Assembly: GCA_030640155.1 (NCBI GenBank)
Contig: DAOWJX010000122.1
Coordinates: 1 to 9,202, forward strand
Length of the DNA stretch: 9,202 bases
Direction: 5' to 3'
Source of the DNA: Candidatus Aegiribacteria sp.
GTDB taxonomy: Bacteria > Fermentibacterota > Fermentibacteria > Fermentibacterales > JCC-6
Below the pieces are notes generated by a model. It saw nothing but the letters and a program-made list of their open reading frames with translations. It had not been told where the DNA came from and searched no databases. Made by a program: the position numbers and the translations under genes. How positions within the stretch are numbered: position 1 is the stretch's first letter; each line of letters opens with the position of its first letter. Shown piece after piece: positions 1-7,183 of the stretch.

Positions 1-557
1 ATAAGATAATAGGTTTCAATGAGAGTAAAGGGCCTGATGTCTCAAGAATGGGAGTTCAGCGGGATCTTCTTCCTGTAGTTGAAGGCTGCACTGTTCAGAC
101 AAGATGGGGGCCCGTGAAAACAGATCATATACTTTTCATTGCTGCCGGAGCTTTTCACGGATCCAGCCCATCGGACCTGATTCCGGAACTGCAGGGCCGA
201 TTTCCCATGAGGGTTACACTGGACCCCCTTTCCGAGGAAGATCTTCTCAGAATTCTGATCGAACCTGAGAATTCTCTCTTAAGTCAGTACACCGCGCTCC
301 TTGAAGCGGATGGAGTATCAATTCAATTGAATAGAAAAGTAGCCGCAGTAGTCGCAAAAACAGCAAATTATCTTAACGAGGAAACAGAGGATATTGGAGC
401 TAGAAGGTTAAGGCCTGTATTGAGTTATCTTCTGGATGAGCAACTATTCGGAGCGCCTGACCTCGTTCAGGGGAAAGTAAGGATTACCGTTAAGGCTGCA
501 ACTGCAATTCTTGCAGACCTTGCTGATCGAAGAGAAGATGGTAATTATATACTCTAA
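1..557 (+). CDS. hslU: HslU (ClpY), ATPase subunit of the HslUV protease, C-terminal part
   Basis: This is the 3' part of the gene for the AAA+ unfoldase that feeds substrates into the HslV peptidase in the cytoplasm. The first complete codon is at 3. The 184 visible codons begin just after where the Walker B DEID should lie and match HslU throughout. Visible landmarks are GPDVSR near the start, QRDLLP, VKTDHILFIAAGAF (sensor 1 region), SDLIPELQGRFP (with the arginine-finger arginine) and IGARRL (sensor 2). The C-terminus ends in NYIL, like the RFIL tail of E. coli HslU that inserts into HslV. The missing N-terminal half lies upstream, where hslV would normally also be found. One oddity is methionine in place of the usual glutamate in the SREGVQ segment (SRMGVQ here). 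The stop is TAA at 555-557, 30 bases before the next start. Identification is secure; the gene is cut by the window edge. Confidence 0.96.
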   Translation, partial: KIIGFNESKGPDVSRMGVQRDLLPVVEGCTVQTRWGPVKTDHILFIAAGAFHGSSPSDLIPELQGRFPMRVTLDPLSEEDLLRILIEPENSLLSQYTALLEADGVSIQLNRKVAAVVAKTANYLNEETEDIGARRLRPVLSYLLDEQLFGAPDLVQGKVRITVKAATAILADLADRREDGNYIL

Positions 558-587
558 CTTCAAAAATGGAGAGGCTTAAATTTTAAT

Positions 588-1169
588 ATGCATCGATCAG
601 TCAATGAAGTTGCATACAAAATTGTATATTACGGACCCGGGCTATCAGGGAAAACAACGAACCTGAGAAGGATTCGTGATATTATCACTCCCGAGTATAG
701 AGGGCGTCTGGTTACACTATGCACACGCGGAGAAAGAACAGTCTTTTTTGATTTTCTTCCAATCAATTTCGCAACCATTGGAAATGATCGCATAAGGCTT
801 CATCTATATTCAGTTCCGGGTCAGGCATACTACTCACTAAGCAGGCGAGTAATACTCGACGGAGTTGATGGTGTTGTCTTTGTTGCTGACAGTCAGACTG
901 AACGACTGGATGCAAACCTTGACAGTATTGAAGATCTGGAAAGTAATCTTGAGTCATATGGCATGGATCTGGAACAGTTGCCCACCATATTGCAGTTCAA
1001 TAAACGTGATCTTCCATCTATTACTCCTCTGAATGAACTTGAAAAACAGTTGAATCGACATAACTGGGAATCAGTTGAATCTGTTGCAATAGGTGGATCA
1101 GGACCAGTAGAAACACTTAAGCTCATGTCTGCCGTTATCGCCAAACAACATGTGGACCTGCTCTCCTGA
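588..1169 (+). CDS. mglA: MglA-type small Ras-like GTPase
   Basis: The 193-residue protein matches the bacterial MglA family in length and order of motifs. Seen directly: P-loop GPGLSGKT at residues 16-23, switch-1 region with ERT at 49-51 followed by FFDFLP, switch-2 VPGQ at 76-79, the family signature GVDGVVFVADSQ at about 92-103, and G4 NKRD at 138-141. MglA proteins bind and hydrolyse GTP and act as polarity or motility switches (gliding and type IV pili in Myxococcus), usually with the GAP MglB; no mglB is in this window. It follows hslU by 30 bases in the same frame. ATG 588 is preceded by GGAGAGG at 568-574, a somewhat long 13-base spacing, and no other in-frame ATG, GTG or TTG lies between the hslU stop and this ATG. 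Family assignment is strong; the process it controls here is unknown. Confidence 0.93.
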   Translation: MHRSVNEVAYKIVYYGPGLSGKTTNLRRIRDIITPEYRGRLVTLCTRGERTVFFDFLPINFATIGNDRIRLHLYSVPGQAYYSLSRRVILDGVDGVVFVADSQTERLDANLDSIEDLESNLESYGMDLEQLPTILQFNKRDLPSITPLNELEKQLNRHNWESVESVAIGGSGPVETLKLMSAVIAKQHVDLLS

Positions 1170-1217
1170 AACTGAGATCAAATACTTTCAGAATACTCAA
1201 TGAGATACACCTGAGAA

Positions 1218-3413
1218 ATGCTGTTTAATAAATATTTCATTCCTGTTGCTTTAGTACTTATGCTTGCTGTTGCCGGCGGACTGCTCTTCAGAAGCTGGTT
1301 TTCAGACAGCATAATGCCTCCCCCATCGAGAATGCAGGGTGAGACGACACAATCGTACAGGTATGCGATGATGATCTCTAAGGGGCGTCCGATACCTTCT
1401 AATGATATGCTTGTTATGCACCCTGAAGGAATGTCAACATCAGAGAACTCCATTTTCGAGGAATACTTAGCCGGAGGGCTTCATAGAATAACAGGTGGTG
1501 ATTTCAATAGTTTTCTGCGCTTATTCTGTCTGCTGTTTCCTCTTCTGACGATACCTGCTCTATACCTCTGGCTCCGCGAGGCTGATTATACTATTCCGTA
1601 TGCACTTGCGGGTTCCTCACTTTACGCATTTCTGCTGCCGGCTCTACTCAGAACCAGGGGCGAATCATTCTACAGAGAAACAGTAGCGCTTCCACTTATT
1701 ATTATCCTGGGATGGCTTACCGAAAGAGCGCTTTCAAGGAAGAATGGTGCCTGTGGAAAAGGATATGCTGCTTACATAGCTCCGGGAGTGATTCTGTTTC
1801 TTGCTCTTGCCGCATGGAAAGTTACTGCGGCAGTCTCCTTTTTTCTCCTTCTTTACATTCTCTGGAAAGAATGCAGTACAGGTCAGATTCCGCGTAAGCT
1901 AAGGATATCGCTTGCCCTTGCGCAGATCTCAGCAGCAGTTCTTCTCACTCACATGAGGCATGATGCTGCATGGATAAGTCCTGCCACTGTAATGGCTCTC
2001 TTTCTCATAGTTCCCGCATCAGGAAAAAAATGGCTGTTCTGGTCAGCTTCAGCTCTTGCCCTGATGTCTGCTCTGGTGGGATCTGGTTCCACAGGACATG
2101 TCGGAGCGGTGATCATGGCAAAACTCCGTTTCGCTTTCGCGCATCCGTCAGATCCATCTTTACTCTCAGCCAATGCAAGACTGTTCTGGGTTTCCGGGTA
2201 TACAACGCCAACTCCCGCTCAGTTCCTTTTCCTGTTCGGGATTCCTGTTATAGCAGCAATACCGGGAATACCTTCATTTTTTAAAACGAAAAGATATACA
2301 CTCCTCTTCTGGTTTCTACCTTTATCATTTGCTGGATACCTCTTCTTTGACCGCCTTCATATACTTCTCGCCGTTGCGCTGATACCGGTCATTGCGGAAT
2401 CATTGAAGAAAACCTGGGCGATTATACCTGTGGTTGCGCTGATTATCACTCATTCGATTTTCCCTGCAAGCGTCGCTGAAGCGTTGTCATCCACCGGTCT
2501 TGAATTCAGGAATACCGAATCACTCCTCAGCGATAACGAAGTGGATGAAATGATACTCTGGATTGAAAGAGAATCAGAACCAAACGAAGCATTTCTCAGT
2601 TTCTGGCATCTCTCGGGTTTGATATCAGCCTATACGGAACATCCTGTTGTTACGCATACATTTTTTGAAAGTGAAAAAAACAGAGATACAATAATCAGAT
2701 TTGCTGAATTAATATTCCAACCTGAAGACAGTCTTCTCTCTTTCATGATAGAGAAGGAATGTGATTTCGTAGTATATCAGGCGGATTTCCTCTTTGACAG
2801 AAGTTACTCAGGATTGTGTTATCTGGCTGGATTGACTGATATCCCTCCCGATGCGGTTGCTCTTGAAATGCATTACAATCCTTCCTCTCTTGATTCATTC
2901 TCAATTGTTTTTCAGGGTCCTTCTCTCCGGATATTCAGAGTAGGAGAAATTGAGGATATTTCCCACAGAGAATTGCTGTTTGAGAAACGATATTCTCACT
3001 GCTACGATAACTATGATGCCGCAAGAGCGCTTCTCGCAGACCCGAGATCGGCATCCGGTTACCTTGCCGATACAGGTCTTGAGAATAATGATCCGAACAT
3101 GCTTTCAGCAGCTCTTCTTCTTGGTGTATCAAATGGAGGACCGCAGAATGTGACACAGATGATGCTTAATGACCTCATACAAATGTATATTCAGGGTAAC
3201 TACAACCTTGATTATCTTGCTGAGGATATTGAGACATTTATGTACTGGTGTGGTTCCATATCGGAGTTGAGATTGCTTCTGGCAAGATTCTATGCTTCCA
3301 GCGCCAGATATTCGGACGCAATAAATGAATATAGTATGCTTCTGGAGGAAGATCCTGGTAACATGGAAGCTGCGGAGGAGATGCAAATGCTTTTAAACGG
3401 GGTTCGATCATGA
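1218..3413 (+). CDS. Polytopic membrane protein, STT3/PglB-like (GT-C fold) with C-terminal TPR-like tail
   Basis: A 731-residue protein with a hydrophobic N-terminal anchor (residues about 7-24), then roughly ten membrane segments to about residue 417, then a soluble domain to the end. The layout resembles STT3/AglB/PglB oligosaccharyltransferases, which move lipid-linked glycans onto protein asparagines outside the membrane. Suggestive segments: the first external loop (about 42-90) with YRYA, GRPIPSND and HPEG; RTRGESFYRET at 145-155, placed where STT3 has its R..G..DNE motif; and SFWHLSGLISAY from 461, followed by HPVV, where STT3 has WWDYG followed by RPV. None of the acidic or WWDYG signatures is canonical, so donor, acceptor and even activity are uncertain. 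Residues about 683-729 look like a TPR helix pair. The ATG has only a weak upstream ribosome site. The stop overlaps the dapF start, so the two are probably co-translated. It could also be another GT-C family member. Confidence 0.72.
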   Translation: MLFNKYFIPVALVLMLAVAGGLLFRSWFSDSIMPPPSRMQGETTQSYRYAMMISKGRPIPSNDMLVMHPEGMSTSENSIFEEYLAGGLHRITGGDFNSFLRLFCLLFPLLTIPALYLWLREADYTIPYALAGSSLYAFLLPALLRTRGESFYRETVALPLIIILGWLTERALSRKNGACGKGYAAYIAPGVILFLALAAWKVTAAVSFFLLLYILWKECSTGQIPRKLRISLALAQISAAVLLTHMRHDAAWISPATVMALFLIVPASGKKWLFWSASALALMSALVGSGSTGHVGAVIMAKLRFAFAHPSDPSLLSANARLFWVSGYTTPTPAQFLFLFGIPVIAAIPGIPSFFKTKRYTLLFWFLPLSFAGYLFFDRLHILLAVALIPVIAESLKKTWAIIPVVALIITHSIFPASVAEALSSTGLEFRNTESLLSDNEVDEMILWIERESEPNEAFLSFWHLSGLISAYTEHPVVTHTFFESEKNRDTIIRFAELIFQPEDSLLSFMIEKECDFVVYQADFLFDRSYSGLCYLAGLTDIPPDAVALEMHYNPSSLDSFSIVFQGPSLRIFRVGEIEDISHRELLFEKRYSHCYDNYDAARALLADPRSASGYLADTGLENNDPNMLSAALLLGVSNGGPQNVTQMMLNDLIQMYIQGNYNLDYLAEDIETFMYWCGSISELRLLLARFYASSARYSDAINEYSMLLEEDPGNMEAAEEMQMLLNGVRS

Positions 3414-4222
3414 AGCTTGAATTTATGAAGATGAGTGGCGCAGGTAATGATTTCATAATGTTCAATAATATGGATTCCTCCCTTGATCACATTCTGAGTA
3501 CTGATTTTATTCGAACTATATGCCAAAGAGGTCTATCTGCAGGAGCTGACGGTCTGATTGAAATGAAAGCCGATCCGGAATATCCATTCAGAATGAAGTA
3601 CTACAACAGCGATGGAAATCCGGCGGGGATGTGCGGGAACGGAGGCAGATGCATTGCCATGTATGCTGCTCTGAAGGGTATCGTCCCGGACAACAGTGTA
3701 TTTTCATTCAGAAGTGACGTTGGAATTCATAAAGCTGAAATAACAACTTCAAACACTGCAAGAATCTGGATGACGACCCCGGATATCCATTTCCTCAATA
3801 AACCCCTTGAACTGCATGAGAAAAACATACTTTTATCCTTTCTGGATACCGGTGTTCCGCATGCAGTAGTATTTATCGATGAAGATGACTTCGATGGTTT
3901 CAGTGAACAGGCGCCTTTACTCAGGAATAACGAGATATTCGGTGCTGCCGGAGCTAATGTAAGTTATGTTTCCGTTAAAGGTGATTCCAGAATCCTGATA
4001 CGGACATGGGAAAGGGGTGTCGAACGAGAAACCCTTGCTTGCGGAACTGGAGCGGTTGCTTCGGCCATTTGCACGAATCTGCTTTATAATCACAAAACGC
4101 CTGTTCAGGTTCAGGTGAAGAGCGGACAGATTCTTACAGTTGGAAAGAGCGGAGACGACTGGTGGCTTGAGGGTGAGGCAAGACCTGTCTATTCCGCTGT
4201 TCTACTGAATCCTCGAGCGTAA
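3410..4222 (+). CDS. dapF: Diaminopimelate epimerase
   Basis: DapF interconverts LL- and meso-diaminopimelate in the cytoplasm, the penultimate step to lysine, and supplies meso-DAP for peptidoglycan. At 270 residues it is of normal length. Seen: MSGAGNDF at 8-15, GADG at 45-48, the first catalytic cysteine in MCGNGGR (Cys75), GVPHAV at 148-153, RTWERGVE at 198-205, and the second catalytic cysteine in ACGTGA (Cys211). All residues of the two-base cysteine mechanism are present. One variation is arginine after ERGVE, where aspartate is more common. The ATG overlaps the preceding stop as ATGA, with CGGGG at 3398-3402 as ribosome site, which supports translational coupling to the membrane protein gene. 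No terminator hairpin is evident between its stop and the tRNA 46 bases downstream. Identification is secure. Confidence 0.97.
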   Translation: MKLEFMKMSGAGNDFIMFNNMDSSLDHILSTDFIRTICQRGLSAGADGLIEMKADPEYPFRMKYYNSDGNPAGMCGNGGRCIAMYAALKGIVPDNSVFSFRSDVGIHKAEITTSNTARIWMTTPDIHFLNKPLELHEKNILLSFLDTGVPHAVVFIDEDDFDGFSEQAPLLRNNEIFGAAGANVSYVSVKGDSRILIRTWERGVERETLACGTGAVASAICTNLLYNHKTPVQVQVKSGQILTVGKSGDDWWLEGEARPVYSAVLLNPRA

Positions 4223-4229
4223 GAAAAAC

Positions 4230-4235
4230 GGAGGT
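4230..4235 (+). promoter_or_regulatory. Strong Shine-Dalgarno sequence just upstream of the tRNA gene
   Basis: GGAGGT lies 3 bases before a TTG at 4239 and 33 bases before the tRNA. A ribosome site is unexpected in front of a tRNA and is the main sequence evidence that the frame running from TTG 4239 through the tRNA could be translated. The spacing is shorter than the usual 5-9 bases, so initiation would be inefficient if it happens at all. Confidence 0.45.
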
Positions 4236-4238
4236 AAC

Positions 4239-4934
4239 TTGAATATCTGTTCAATTCAGCGTTTCAGAGCGGGTATAACTCAGTTGGTAGAGTGTCAGCT
4301 TCCCAAGCTGAATGTCGCGGGTTCGATCCCCGTTACCCGCTCCAGTATTATTCTGGTAATTGTCCTGTTTGCAGTTTCAACATCATTTGCCTCATTTCAA
4401 GATCAGCGGGACTTCTGGCTGGATGCATCTGGATTCCATATCCAGTCTGCGGAGAGTACACACTGGAATCAGTATACCGAAAGAATGCTTAAGTCTCAGC
4501 TGAAAAATGGAAATAGAAAGGCTTTTATTCCTCTGATCTGTATTCTTGTCAACAGTGGAAGAATTGCTGAAGCAGAGATCTGGATGCAGGGAAGAGGAAG
4601 CATTATTCCTGTGACCAGAAGAGATCTGGGAATTGCCCTCTCATGGTACGGTCGATTCCAGCTACACACTGCCATCTCAAATGAAGTGAATATTCCACCT
4701 GATCTTCAGAATGATGATTACGGATCAGCTATTGCTGCTGTGGTGTTACAGGGCTGGATGCATACATCACCTGAGGGGAATTTTCATTCCGATGCGTTTA
4801 TCGGACCTGCAGATCTTGAGCGTCTGTCAGGAATCTTTTTCCCATCCTCTTTCTCCTGGGAGGAGAACTGGATAGGTATGAATACCCTTGACAGTCTGTT
4901 TAAATCAGGAATCGTTGAAGGTGGTTACAGATAA
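4239..4934 (+). CDS. Exported protein of unknown function, possible SLH-like module; 5' end overlaps the tRNA gene
   Basis: I do not recognise this gene. The frame is open from TTG 4239 to TAA/TAG-type stop at 4932-4934 (231 codons), but residues 11-36 are the translation of tRNA-Gly, a peptide that often appears in spurious annotations. Immediately after the tRNA comes a typical signal-peptide core, IILVIVLFAV at 37-46, with a plausible cleavage site SFA|SF after residue 51. Between the tRNA and ATG 4485 there is no in-frame ATG, GTG or TTG; only ATT/CTG codons occur at 4347-4353. The options are therefore TTG 4239 through the tRNA, a rare start at the tRNA end, or ATG 4485, which would discard the signal peptide. 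The mature part has a helical stretch (about 90-140). Residues about 160-201 (DYGSAI, GNF, FIGPADLERL) resemble an S-layer homology domain, though without the ITR motif. Existence of the gene is likely; its start and function are unresolved. Confidence 0.6.
   Translation: MNICSIQRFRAGITQLVECQLPKLNVAGSIPVTRSSIILVIVLFAVSTSFASFQDQRDFWLDASGFHIQSAESTHWNQYTERMLKSQLKNGNRKAFIPLICILVNSGRIAEAEIWMQGRGSIIPVTRRDLGIALSWYGRFQLHTAISNEVNIPPDLQNDDYGSAIAAVVLQGWMHTSPEGNFHSDAFIGPADLERLSGIFFPSSFSWEENWIGMNTLDSLFKSGIVEGGYR
4269..4344 (+). tRNA. tRNA-Gly (anticodon CCC)
   Basis: A complete 76-base cloverleaf. The acceptor stem GCGGGTA pairs with TACCCGC. The D stem is ACTC/GAGT with loop AGTTGGTA. The anticodon stem is TCAGC/GCTGA with loop TTCCCAA, placing CCC at positions 34-36, which reads the glycine codon GGG. 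The variable loop is five bases, the T stem is GCGGG/CCCGT with loop TTCGATC, the discriminator base is T, and CCA is encoded at 4342-4344. It lies between dapF and an exported-protein frame on the same strand with no visible promoter or terminator of its own, so it may be cut from a longer transcript by RNase P and 3' nucleases. Confidence 0.97.
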
Positions 4935-4975
4935 TCAGTAATTCAAAATACAGGAACCAGTGGAAATATCCGGTT

Positions 4976-5578
4976 ATGCTCAAACATGAAATACGCCGGA
5001 TAACAAGTGATATTTCAAAAAGACTTCCCGTTCTGCCCGCTCTGGTTACATGGGTTCGTCTCCTTGGTGTTCCGGCAATTCTCCTGGTCATCTATCGATC
5101 TCATAATATGAAACTACTGTTCTGGATAATACTGGTCTGCAGCATATCTGATTATCTCGACGGCTGGGTAGCAAGAAGGTTGAAACAGACCTCATATCCA
5201 GGTAAGGTTATGGATTTCATCGCGGACAAGTTATTTCTCTCCATAGCTCTCTTCTCACTCTCCTTTTCTCTTGGAGCTATTGATACCGTAAGCGCCAGTA
5301 TTCTTGCGGGTTACCATCTCCTGATGCTTCTGGCTCTTTCAGTAATCTCCTGGAGCATTCTCGTTCCGGTTGTTACTATAACAACGGGAGAACGTCTGGC
5401 AGTTCTTTTCAGCTATCTTCTGCTGATCGTTTCTTCAGGTAAACTGGCTTTCCCTGATAAACACATATTTATATCTCTGCACTGGCCGTTGACTGTAATA
5501 GCTCTTCTGTCAGCTCTAGCAGGTCTCCTGAGTTATCTCCGACTCCTTAAGAGACTGCTTTCCCGGATTCTGGAGTAG
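4976..5578 (+). CDS. pgsA: CDP-alcohol phosphatidyltransferase, probably phosphatidylglycerophosphate synthase
   Basis: A 200-residue integral membrane enzyme with the complete CDP-alcohol phosphotransferase motif: Asp59, Asp62-Gly63, Ala66-Arg67, Gly76, Asp80 and Asp84, spaced exactly DxxDGxxAR-x8-GxxxDxxxD. These residues bind metal and the CDP group. The N-terminal segment LPALVTWVRLLGVPAILLV resembles the PgsA start (P..LT..R....P), and further hydrophobic helices follow at about 88-102, 105-135 and 140-190. PgsA joins CDP-diacylglycerol and glycerol 3-phosphate at the inner membrane, the committed step to phosphatidylglycerol and cardiolipin. The motif alone does not fix the alcohol substrate; length and N-terminus favour PgsA, but phosphatidylinositol-phosphate or other synthases are possible. 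ATG 4976 has only weak GGA-type ribosome sites upstream. It is followed after four bases by the next gene, so co-expression is likely. Confidence 0.85.
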   Translation: MLKHEIRRITSDISKRLPVLPALVTWVRLLGVPAILLVIYRSHNMKLLFWIILVCSISDYLDGWVARRLKQTSYPGKVMDFIADKLFLSIALFSLSFSLGAIDTVSASILAGYHLLMLLALSVISWSILVPVVTITTGERLAVLFSYLLLIVSSGKLAFPDKHIFISLHWPLTVIALLSALAGLLSYLRLLKRLLSRILE

Positions 5579-5582
5579 ACCA

Positions 5583-6263
5583 ATGGTAATTCAATTCATT
5601 ATTTCAATAGTCCTTCTGATTGCATCCGGATCCGACCTGGAAATAAAAGGTGAATTAATCGAAGCGGGAGCCGCTTATCAGGAAGAAAACGATTCAAGCG
5701 GAGAAGTACGGATACTGAGCAGATTTCTTGAGGAGGCTCTTTATGCAGGTCAGAACAGACATGCGTATAATCTGCTTCTGATTCTTGAATTTTATCCGCT
5801 TGAAGTCGGGTATTATGAGTATTGGTACGCCAGATTAGCATGGAGCTGCGGTCTTTCGGAATATGCCTGTAACTCTCTTGATTCTCTCAATGCCGATCAA
5901 TGGCTCACAGCAAGGGCACGTGGACTCGCGGCACAGTTCAGGGGGGATGCGAAACTTGCGATACAGTATTACAGGGAATCCTGGACATCAGCAAGGACAT
6001 CAAGGGAACGCTACTATTCCGCCCTTGATCTTAGTTTTGCCCTGCTGCAGACAGGGGAATATTCAGAAGCTGAAATGATCACTTCATTTCTGGTTGAAAA
6101 TTTTCCTGGAGAGGGGATACCTCTTATTGCTCTCGGACTCATTCATTATGAGCAGAATCGATTTGGACCCGCAATGACCGTTCTGCAATCCGTATTCACC
6201 GGAGAAACCTACACTGAAACTGCAAGAACATTTGCCGGAATACTATTGGAGGATCTAGAATGA
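5583..6263 (+). CDS. Exported tetratricopeptide-repeat protein of unknown function
   Basis: A 226-residue protein with a short signal-peptide-like N-terminus (residues 1-17, IQFIISIVLLIASGS; few positive charges, so it could also remain as an anchor). The rest is helical and rich in the small/aromatic pattern of TPRs: about 107-136 (LAAQFRGDAKLAIQYYRE), 142-175 (LSFALLQTGEYSEAE) and 178-208 (LGLIHYEQNRFGPAMTVL). Earlier helices at about 40-95 may add one or two degenerate repeats. TPRs mediate protein-protein contacts, so a periplasmic scaffold or assembly role is plausible but not shown. ATG 5583 has GGAG at 5572-5575, which lies over the end of the pgsA-like gene, and its own 3' end overlaps the next ATG (ATGA at 6260). 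It therefore sits within a translationally coupled envelope operon. Confidence 0.82.
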   Translation: MVIQFIISIVLLIASGSDLEIKGELIEAGAAYQEENDSSGEVRILSRFLEEALYAGQNRHAYNLLLILEFYPLEVGYYEYWYARLAWSCGLSEYACNSLDSLNADQWLTARARGLAAQFRGDAKLAIQYYRESWTSARTSRERYYSALDLSFALLQTGEYSEAEMITSFLVENFPGEGIPLIALGLIHYEQNRFGPAMTVLQSVFTGETYTETARTFAGILLEDLE

Positions 6264-7183
6264 ATAACCTGTCCAGTATTTTCAGGCGTATCTTGAATAA
6301 ACTGTTTATAAGACGTTATCATAACAGGAATGTCATTCATTTTCCGAACAGTATATTGCAGCCATCCCGGATAGTAATTTACAGCGGACCAGCGGATTCA
6401 GATATATGGCCGGCCATGTATCTGGCTGATATGCTTCAGAAGGCTTATCCGAGCTCTAAAATGTCAATAATCTGCAATATAGATGATGGTGAGCTCTTAA
6501 ATATGCTTCAGTGGAAACCACGGATTCACTTTTATGAAAAGCATCCAACGATGCCCAGTCTTCTTGATGATGAACAGTTCTCAGATGATACATTATTCTT
6601 CTATCCCTACACGACAATTGATAATAATGCTGGAAACCTTCTGATGAGTTCAGGTGCCGGTATTAGAATTGCGCCGCTGGAATATGATTCACCCTATATC
6701 AATCTTCGAATAAGAACTGATTCCACAGTTTATCCGACTATTCTGCATCAGATATGCAATGCGCTGGGAATCAATTCCGAAACAACCTGGAAACCGGTGA
6801 TTCAGCAGCAGATTAAGGAACATGCAAAGAAACTGATGGCTCCTGTATCCGGACGCCATCTGCCATATATAGTTACATCTTCCACAGCGATTTCCATCTT
6901 GGAAAAGCACAGAGCTGAGATTCCGCTCAGAACCGTTTCGCTTTCAGGTAAATCAACCGATTTTGAAAACCTGGACAGAGAAACAAGAGCAGCGATAATA
7001 GCCGATGCGGAAGCAATAGCAACCGATTCAGAGGATTTATGGTGTGATGCCTGTGCTCTTGATATACCAGTGGTAGCATTGGACAGTTCTGGTACTTTTA
7101 TAAAATGGAGTAATTATTCTACTGTTTCGAATGAGAGTGAGTTTATTGAAGCCTGGTCTCAACTGCTCAGAAGAGGCTGGTGA
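6260..7183 (+). CDS. Degenerate glycosyltransferase family 9-like protein
   Basis: A 307-residue protein, the same size as its downstream WaaF-like neighbour, with a similar two-domain outline but eroded motifs. After a basic N-terminus (about 1-25) comes a first Rossmann-like segment RIVIYSGPADSDIWPAMYLADML at 37-59. This has the position of the GT9 motif (VRxPNWLGD.....P.L) but lacks its LGD. In the second half, SLSGKSTDFENL at about 227-238 resembles the LTGKTSLxEL stretch of heptosyltransferases. ATDSEDLWCDACALDIPVVAL at 254-274 aligns by eye with the donor-binding GNDSGxxHLAAALGVPVVAL, but the SGP/MH residues are replaced. This suggests a relative that has lost or changed sugar-nucleotide binding. 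GGAGG at 6248-6252, seven bases before the ATG, is the best ribosome site in the window. The stop overlaps the next gene's GTG, so the pair is probably made together. The family call is inference. Confidence 0.6.
   Translation: MNNLSSIFRRILNKLFIRRYHNRNVIHFPNSILQPSRIVIYSGPADSDIWPAMYLADMLQKAYPSSKMSIICNIDDGELLNMLQWKPRIHFYEKHPTMPSLLDDEQFSDDTLFFYPYTTIDNNAGNLLMSSGAGIRIAPLEYDSPYINLRIRTDSTVYPTILHQICNALGINSETTWKPVIQQQIKEHAKKLMAPVSGRHLPYIVTSSTAISILEKHRAEIPLRTVSLSGKSTDFENLDRETRAAIIADAEAIATDSEDLWCDACALDIPVVALDSSGTFIKWSNYSTVSNESEFIEAWSQLLRRGW

Noticed and set aside
520..553. Possible promoter upstream of mglA (TTGCTG and TATACT)
   Set aside because: The spacing between the two boxes is about 22 bases, too long for a standard sigma-70 promoter, and TATACT alone in AT-rich sequence is weak evidence.
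763..1144. Minus-strand open frames opposite mglA
   Set aside because: They lie wholly antisense to a strongly conserved gene, lack family features and have the look of shadow frames.
1949..3526. Minus-strand and alternate-frame open frames within the STT3-like gene and the start of dapF
   Set aside because: They overlap a long frame with coherent membrane topology and motifs, and none shows a recognisable domain or ribosome site.
4223..4268. Terminator after dapF
   Set aside because: No GC-rich hairpin with a T run is present between the dapF stop and the tRNA.
4292..4492. Open frame of 66 codons starting inside the tRNA gene
   Set aside because: It begins within tRNA-Gly and runs out of frame with the exported-protein gene. 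It shows no family features and no ribosome site.
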